NCBI GenBank assembly: GCA_002450295.1
Contig: DJYX01000106.1
Location: 1,034 to 10,574 of the forward strand
Origin: Deltaproteobacteria bacterium UBA6967
GTDB lineage: Bacteria > SAR324 > NAC60-12
Direction: 5' to 3'
Length of the DNA: 9,541 nt
Made by a program: the position numbers and the translations under genes. Numbering within the stretch: the first letter of the stretch is position 1; each line of letters starts with the position of its first letter. A model generated the notes under the pieces. It was not told where the DNA came from. It did not search any database and saw only the letters and a list, made by a program, of their open reading frames with translations. Below are positions 6,879-9,541 of this stretch, one piece after another.

Positions 6879-8039
6879 ATGGAATATTCGGCCAATGTAC
6901 ATGAGATCGAGCACGAAGGGAAACGGATCGTGCTGGTCGGAACCGCCCACATCTCACGAGAGAGTGTAGAAGAAGTCAGTCGGGTCATTGAACAAGAGCA
7001 ACCCGATGCGGTGTGCATTGAACTTTGTGCTGCTCGCTACGAAGCGCTCCGCTATGGAGATCGCTGGAAGGAAATGGATCTCTTCAAGGTCATTCGACAG
7101 GGCAAAGCAATGCTATTGTTGGCAAATCTCCTGATGTCTGCATTCCAGCGACGCCTTGGTGCTCAATTAGGCGTAGAGCCCGGTGCTGAAATGGTGGAAG
7201 CTGCCCGTGTTGCCGAAGATCTGGAAGCAAAAATCGTGTTAGCGGATCGAGATGTTCGAGTGACCCTACAACGCACATGGCGAAGACTCTCTTTTTGGCG
7301 AAAGTGGAAACTCAGTGGCCAGTTGATGGGCAGCATGTTTGTCGACGATCCCATTCAGCAAGAAGATATTGAACGCATGAAGCAAAGTGACGTGCTGACT
7401 GATGCCCTCGAAACTTTGGCTGCTCAAGCTCCTGAGATGAAGGAGACCTTGATTGACGAGCGCGACCAGTATCTTGCTGAAAAAATCAGACAAACTGACA
7501 GACCTAAGATCGTCGCAGTTGTCGGAGCCGGACATGTACCCGGAATCAAGCGTGAACTTGGCAAAGAACATGATCTCAATGAGTTGGAACGAGTTCCCCC
7601 TTCCGGATCACTCGGAACAATTCTCAAGTGGGGAATTCCAGCATTGATTATCGGCTTGATCGTCTACGGCTTTATCATGGTGGACACCAGCGTCAGTTGG
7701 GAAATGATAGAACGCTGGTTCTGGATTAATGGTAGTTTGGCTGCTCTTGGTTCCGCCTTGGCGCTTGCCCACCCCCTGACTATTGGTTCTGCCTTCATTG
7801 CAGCCCCGTTTACTTCACTGAATCCTGCTGTTGCCGCTGGCTGGGTCGCTGGCCTAGTAGAAGTTCTCATTCGACGACCACAGGTTCGTGATTTTGAAGG
7901 CTTGATGACAGATGTTCAGGAATTCAAAGGATTTTGGCGTAACAAGATCACTCGTGTACTTCTTGTCGTCGTTTTTGCAAACCTGGGAAGCACAATTGGA
8001 ACGATCACCGGTGGCTTTGCCATTGCTTCGTTACTCTAA
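6879..8039 (+). CDS. TraB/PrgY-family membrane protein
   Basis: TraB-family protein of 386 residues, counted from the ATG. The N-terminal globular domain carries the two GxxH motifs of the family: 'GTAH' at 21-24 and 'GAGHVPGI' at 216-223. Other conserved segments are 'IELC..R' (47-53), 'LADRDVRVTLQR' (121-132) and 'ERDQYLAEKI' (194-203). The C-terminal third is membrane-embedded, with hydrophobic stretches near 249-268, 284-310, 314-330 and 358-385. PrgY of Enterococcus (pheromone shutdown) and eukaryotic TIKI proteases share this fold; the GxxH histidines are thought to bind metal, so hydrolase activity is possible but unproven. The substrate is unknown. It is divergent from the M48 peptidase and converges on the photolyase gene with 10 bases between stops. 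An alternative TTG start at 6861 would add six residues. Confidence 0.87.
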   Translation: MEYSANVHEIEHEGKRIVLVGTAHISRESVEEVSRVIEQEQPDAVCIELCAARYEALRYGDRWKEMDLFKVIRQGKAMLLLANLLMSAFQRRLGAQLGVEPGAEMVEAARVAEDLEAKIVLADRDVRVTLQRTWRRLSFWRKWKLSGQLMGSMFVDDPIQQEDIERMKQSDVLTDALETLAAQAPEMKETLIDERDQYLAEKIRQTDRPKIVAVVGAGHVPGIKRELGKEHDLNELERVPPSGSLGTILKWGIPALIIGLIVYGFIMVDTSVSWEMIERWFWINGSLAALGSALALAHPLTIGSAFIAAPFTSLNPAVAAGWVAGLVEVLIRRPQVRDFEGLMTDVQEFKGFWRNKITRVLLVVVFANLGSTIGTITGGFAIASLL

Positions 8040-8049
8040 CGTCAAGCAA

Positions 8050-9541
8050 TCACAGTTCTTCCAGATGTTCCTTAATCCAAACAGCTCTCTTGCGGATGGC
8101 AGCTCGCTCGTCTGAATTCATTTTGTCCCAGGTCCGGTAGACCATGCCGATGCGTGGATTTCGACTCAGCTTTTCACGATGTCGGTCATGGAAGTCCCAA
8201 TATAGACTATTGAAGGGGCAAGCCAACATACCGTGTCTGGATTTCGCGTCATATGGACACTTCTCGCAATAGTGTCCCATTTTCCTCAGATAGTTGGCAG
8301 ACGAGACATATGGTTTCGTTGCCAGCAATCCTCCATCGGCAAATTGACTCATTCCACGCGTATTGGGCAACTCAACCCACTCAATTGCATCGATATAAAT
8401 TCCCAAATACCACCGATCGACCTCAGCTGGAGCAATTCCAGCCAACAACGCAAAATTACCCGTTACCATCAATCGTTGAATATGATGAGCATATGCATAC
8501 TCTAGAGACTGCTCTATAGACTGTGACAAGCAGCGCATTCTGGTTTTCGCATTCCAGAACCAGGATGGCAGGGAGAGTTTGTGCCCCAGTTCATTACTTT
8601 CCGAATAAGCCGGCATCTCAGCCCAATAGATTCCCCGGATATATTCGCGCCAGCCAAGGATTTGCCGAACAAAGCCCTCTACCTGAGCCAAGCTGATTTG
8701 ATCTGGGCGGTCCTCCCATTCTTGAACCACTCGATTCAGCACTTCCCTTGGATGCAGAATCTTCACGTTCAGGGCAAAGGAAAGCCTCGAGTGAAAAAGG
8801 AAAGGGTCGTCCTCGGTCATTGCATCTTGATAACTTCCAAAATGAGGCAGTCCATACTTGCAGAAGTGCTCGAGTAATTTGAGACTCTGCACCCGATCAA
8901 TAGGCCACTCGAGTTGATTGTTGTCGATCGAACCAATCGTCTGTACACCTGCGTTCCGTACCATCTCCAAAAGTTCATCAACCTGGTTTGCTAACTTCAC
9001 TGTTGGTGGAAGAGGGACTTGTCCATCATACTTTTGTCGATTCTCTGCATCAAAATTCCATTTGCCACCTAATGGTTTTGAGCCCTGCATCAATAGTCCT
9101 GTTTGCTTGCGCAAGTGACGATAGAAAGACTCCAGCAAGTACTGCTTTTTGCCGACAAAGAAATCCTTGACCGCTTCTCGCTCACACAGAAAATGCTCGC
9201 TATCGACGCTTCTCGAGGACACCCCGAGTTGGCTACTCAACTCTAGAAATAATTGATCCAGACGATACTCATCAGGTGACTGATAAGCCCAAGCAGCCTC
9301 AGGATTTTCCTCCAGAACCCACTTCAGATTTTCACCAAAGGACTGCTGGTTTCTTGGATCATCCAGTCCAAGATACAGAATCCGGTGTCCCTTTGCCGAA
9401 AGATGAGCCGAAAACGCTCGCATCGCTGCAAAAAAAGCGATCACTTTCTGAATATGATGCGAGACGTAATCGGTTTCGGAGCGTACCTCCATCATCAGGT
9501 ACAAAACCTCAGGGTTTACCTTTTCAAACCAGCTATGCCTC
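8050..9541 (-). CDS. phrB: Iron-sulfur (6-4) photolyase of the PhrB/CryB type (N-terminus outside window)
   Basis: Light-driven DNA repair flavoprotein, in COG terms the photolyase-related family with a [4Fe-4S] cluster. Counting from the codon at 9504, cysteines lie at 325, 413, 416 and 429. Their spacing (88, 3, 13) is what I recall for the cluster ligands C350, C438, C441 and C454 of Agrobacterium PhrB, an offset of exactly 25. With the same offset, H340/H341 match the H365/H366 pair at the (6-4) lesion, W317 and W365 match W342 and W390 of the electron path, and Y366 and Y399 match Y391 and Y424. The segment 'YAYAHHIQRLMVTGNFALLA' (336-355) is a family hallmark. FAD is expected as cofactor, with DMRL as possible antenna. 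The frame stays open to the right edge (twelve codons beyond 9504, 'HSWFEKVNPEV'), so the TTG at 9504 is not the start; about 13 residues are probably missing. Confidence 0.92.
   Translation of the reverse strand, partial: RHSWFEKVNPEVLYLMMEVRSETDYVSHHIQKVIAFFAAMRAFSAHLSAKGHRILYLGLDDPRNQQSFGENLKWVLEENPEAAWAYQSPDEYRLDQLFLELSSQLGVSSRSVDSEHFLCEREAVKDFFVGKKQYLLESFYRHLRKQTGLLMQGSKPLGGKWNFDAENRQKYDGQVPLPPTVKLANQVDELLEMVRNAGVQTIGSIDNNQLEWPIDRVQSLKLLEHFCKYGLPHFGSYQDAMTEDDPFLFHSRLSFALNVKILHPREVLNRVVQEWEDRPDQISLAQVEGFVRQILGWREYIRGIYWAEMPAYSESNELGHKLSLPSWFWNAKTRMRCLSQSIEQSLEYAYAHHIQRLMVTGNFALLAGIAPAEVDRWYLGIYIDAIEWVELPNTRGMSQFADGGLLATKPYVSSANYLRKMGHYCEKCPYDAKSRHGMLACPFNSLYWDFHDRHREKLSRNPRIGMVYRTWDKMNSDERAAIRKRAVWIKEHLEEL

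Noticed and set aside
7163..7627. Several minus-strand open frames inside the TraB-family gene
   Set aside because: They overlap one another and lie wholly inside a gene with intact family motifs.
9502..9504. TTG as start of the photolyase
   Set aside because: The frame continues without a stop to the right edge, and the upstream residues (ending 'NPEV') fit the family's N-terminal strand region. The true start lies outside the window.

Overview
The window comes from a Gram-negative bacterium with moderate base composition. It holds five protein genes, packed almost without gaps, and I see no RNA genes, insertion sequences, CRISPR arrays or phage genes. The Gram-negative reading rests on a giant AsmA-like/DUF748 envelope protein, a family tied to the space between two membranes. 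A marine proteobacterium-like or SAR324-like source would fit the gene types, but that is only an impression; the lineage cannot be fixed from this sequence.

Layout from left to right. (1) At 1-492, plus strand, lies the C-terminal part of a MinD/FlhG-like P-loop ATPase, cut by the left edge. (2) It converges, 8 bases apart, on a 1492-residue DUF748/AsmA-like protein on the minus strand (501-4979). (3) Upstream of that, in the same direction and 80 bases away, is a polytopic membrane M48 zinc metallopeptidase with C-terminal TPR repeats (5060-6778). These two probably form one transcription unit, with possible weak terminator or attenuator hairpins in the spacer. (4) A 100-base AT-rich intergenic region separates the peptidase from a divergent TraB/PrgY-family membrane protein (start best placed at 6879, end 8039). 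(5) This converges, 10 bases apart, on an iron-sulfur photolyase of the PhrB/CryB type (8050 to the right edge, minus strand, N-terminus cut off).

The likeliest functional unit is the peptidase plus the DUF748 protein: a membrane-embedded protease and quality-control factor with a protein-docking TPR domain, next to a probable bridge-like lipid-transfer protein spanning the periplasm. TraB and the photolyase are probably independent genes (membrane/signalling and light-driven DNA repair).

The most notable observation is the regular internal architecture of the DUF748 protein. Five copies of a three-motif module can be aligned with nearly constant internal spacing. A polar or acidic loop sits at the same place in each copy, a single extra block of about 120 residues lies between modules 3 and 4, and the C-terminus looks like a split, degenerate OmpA-like domain.
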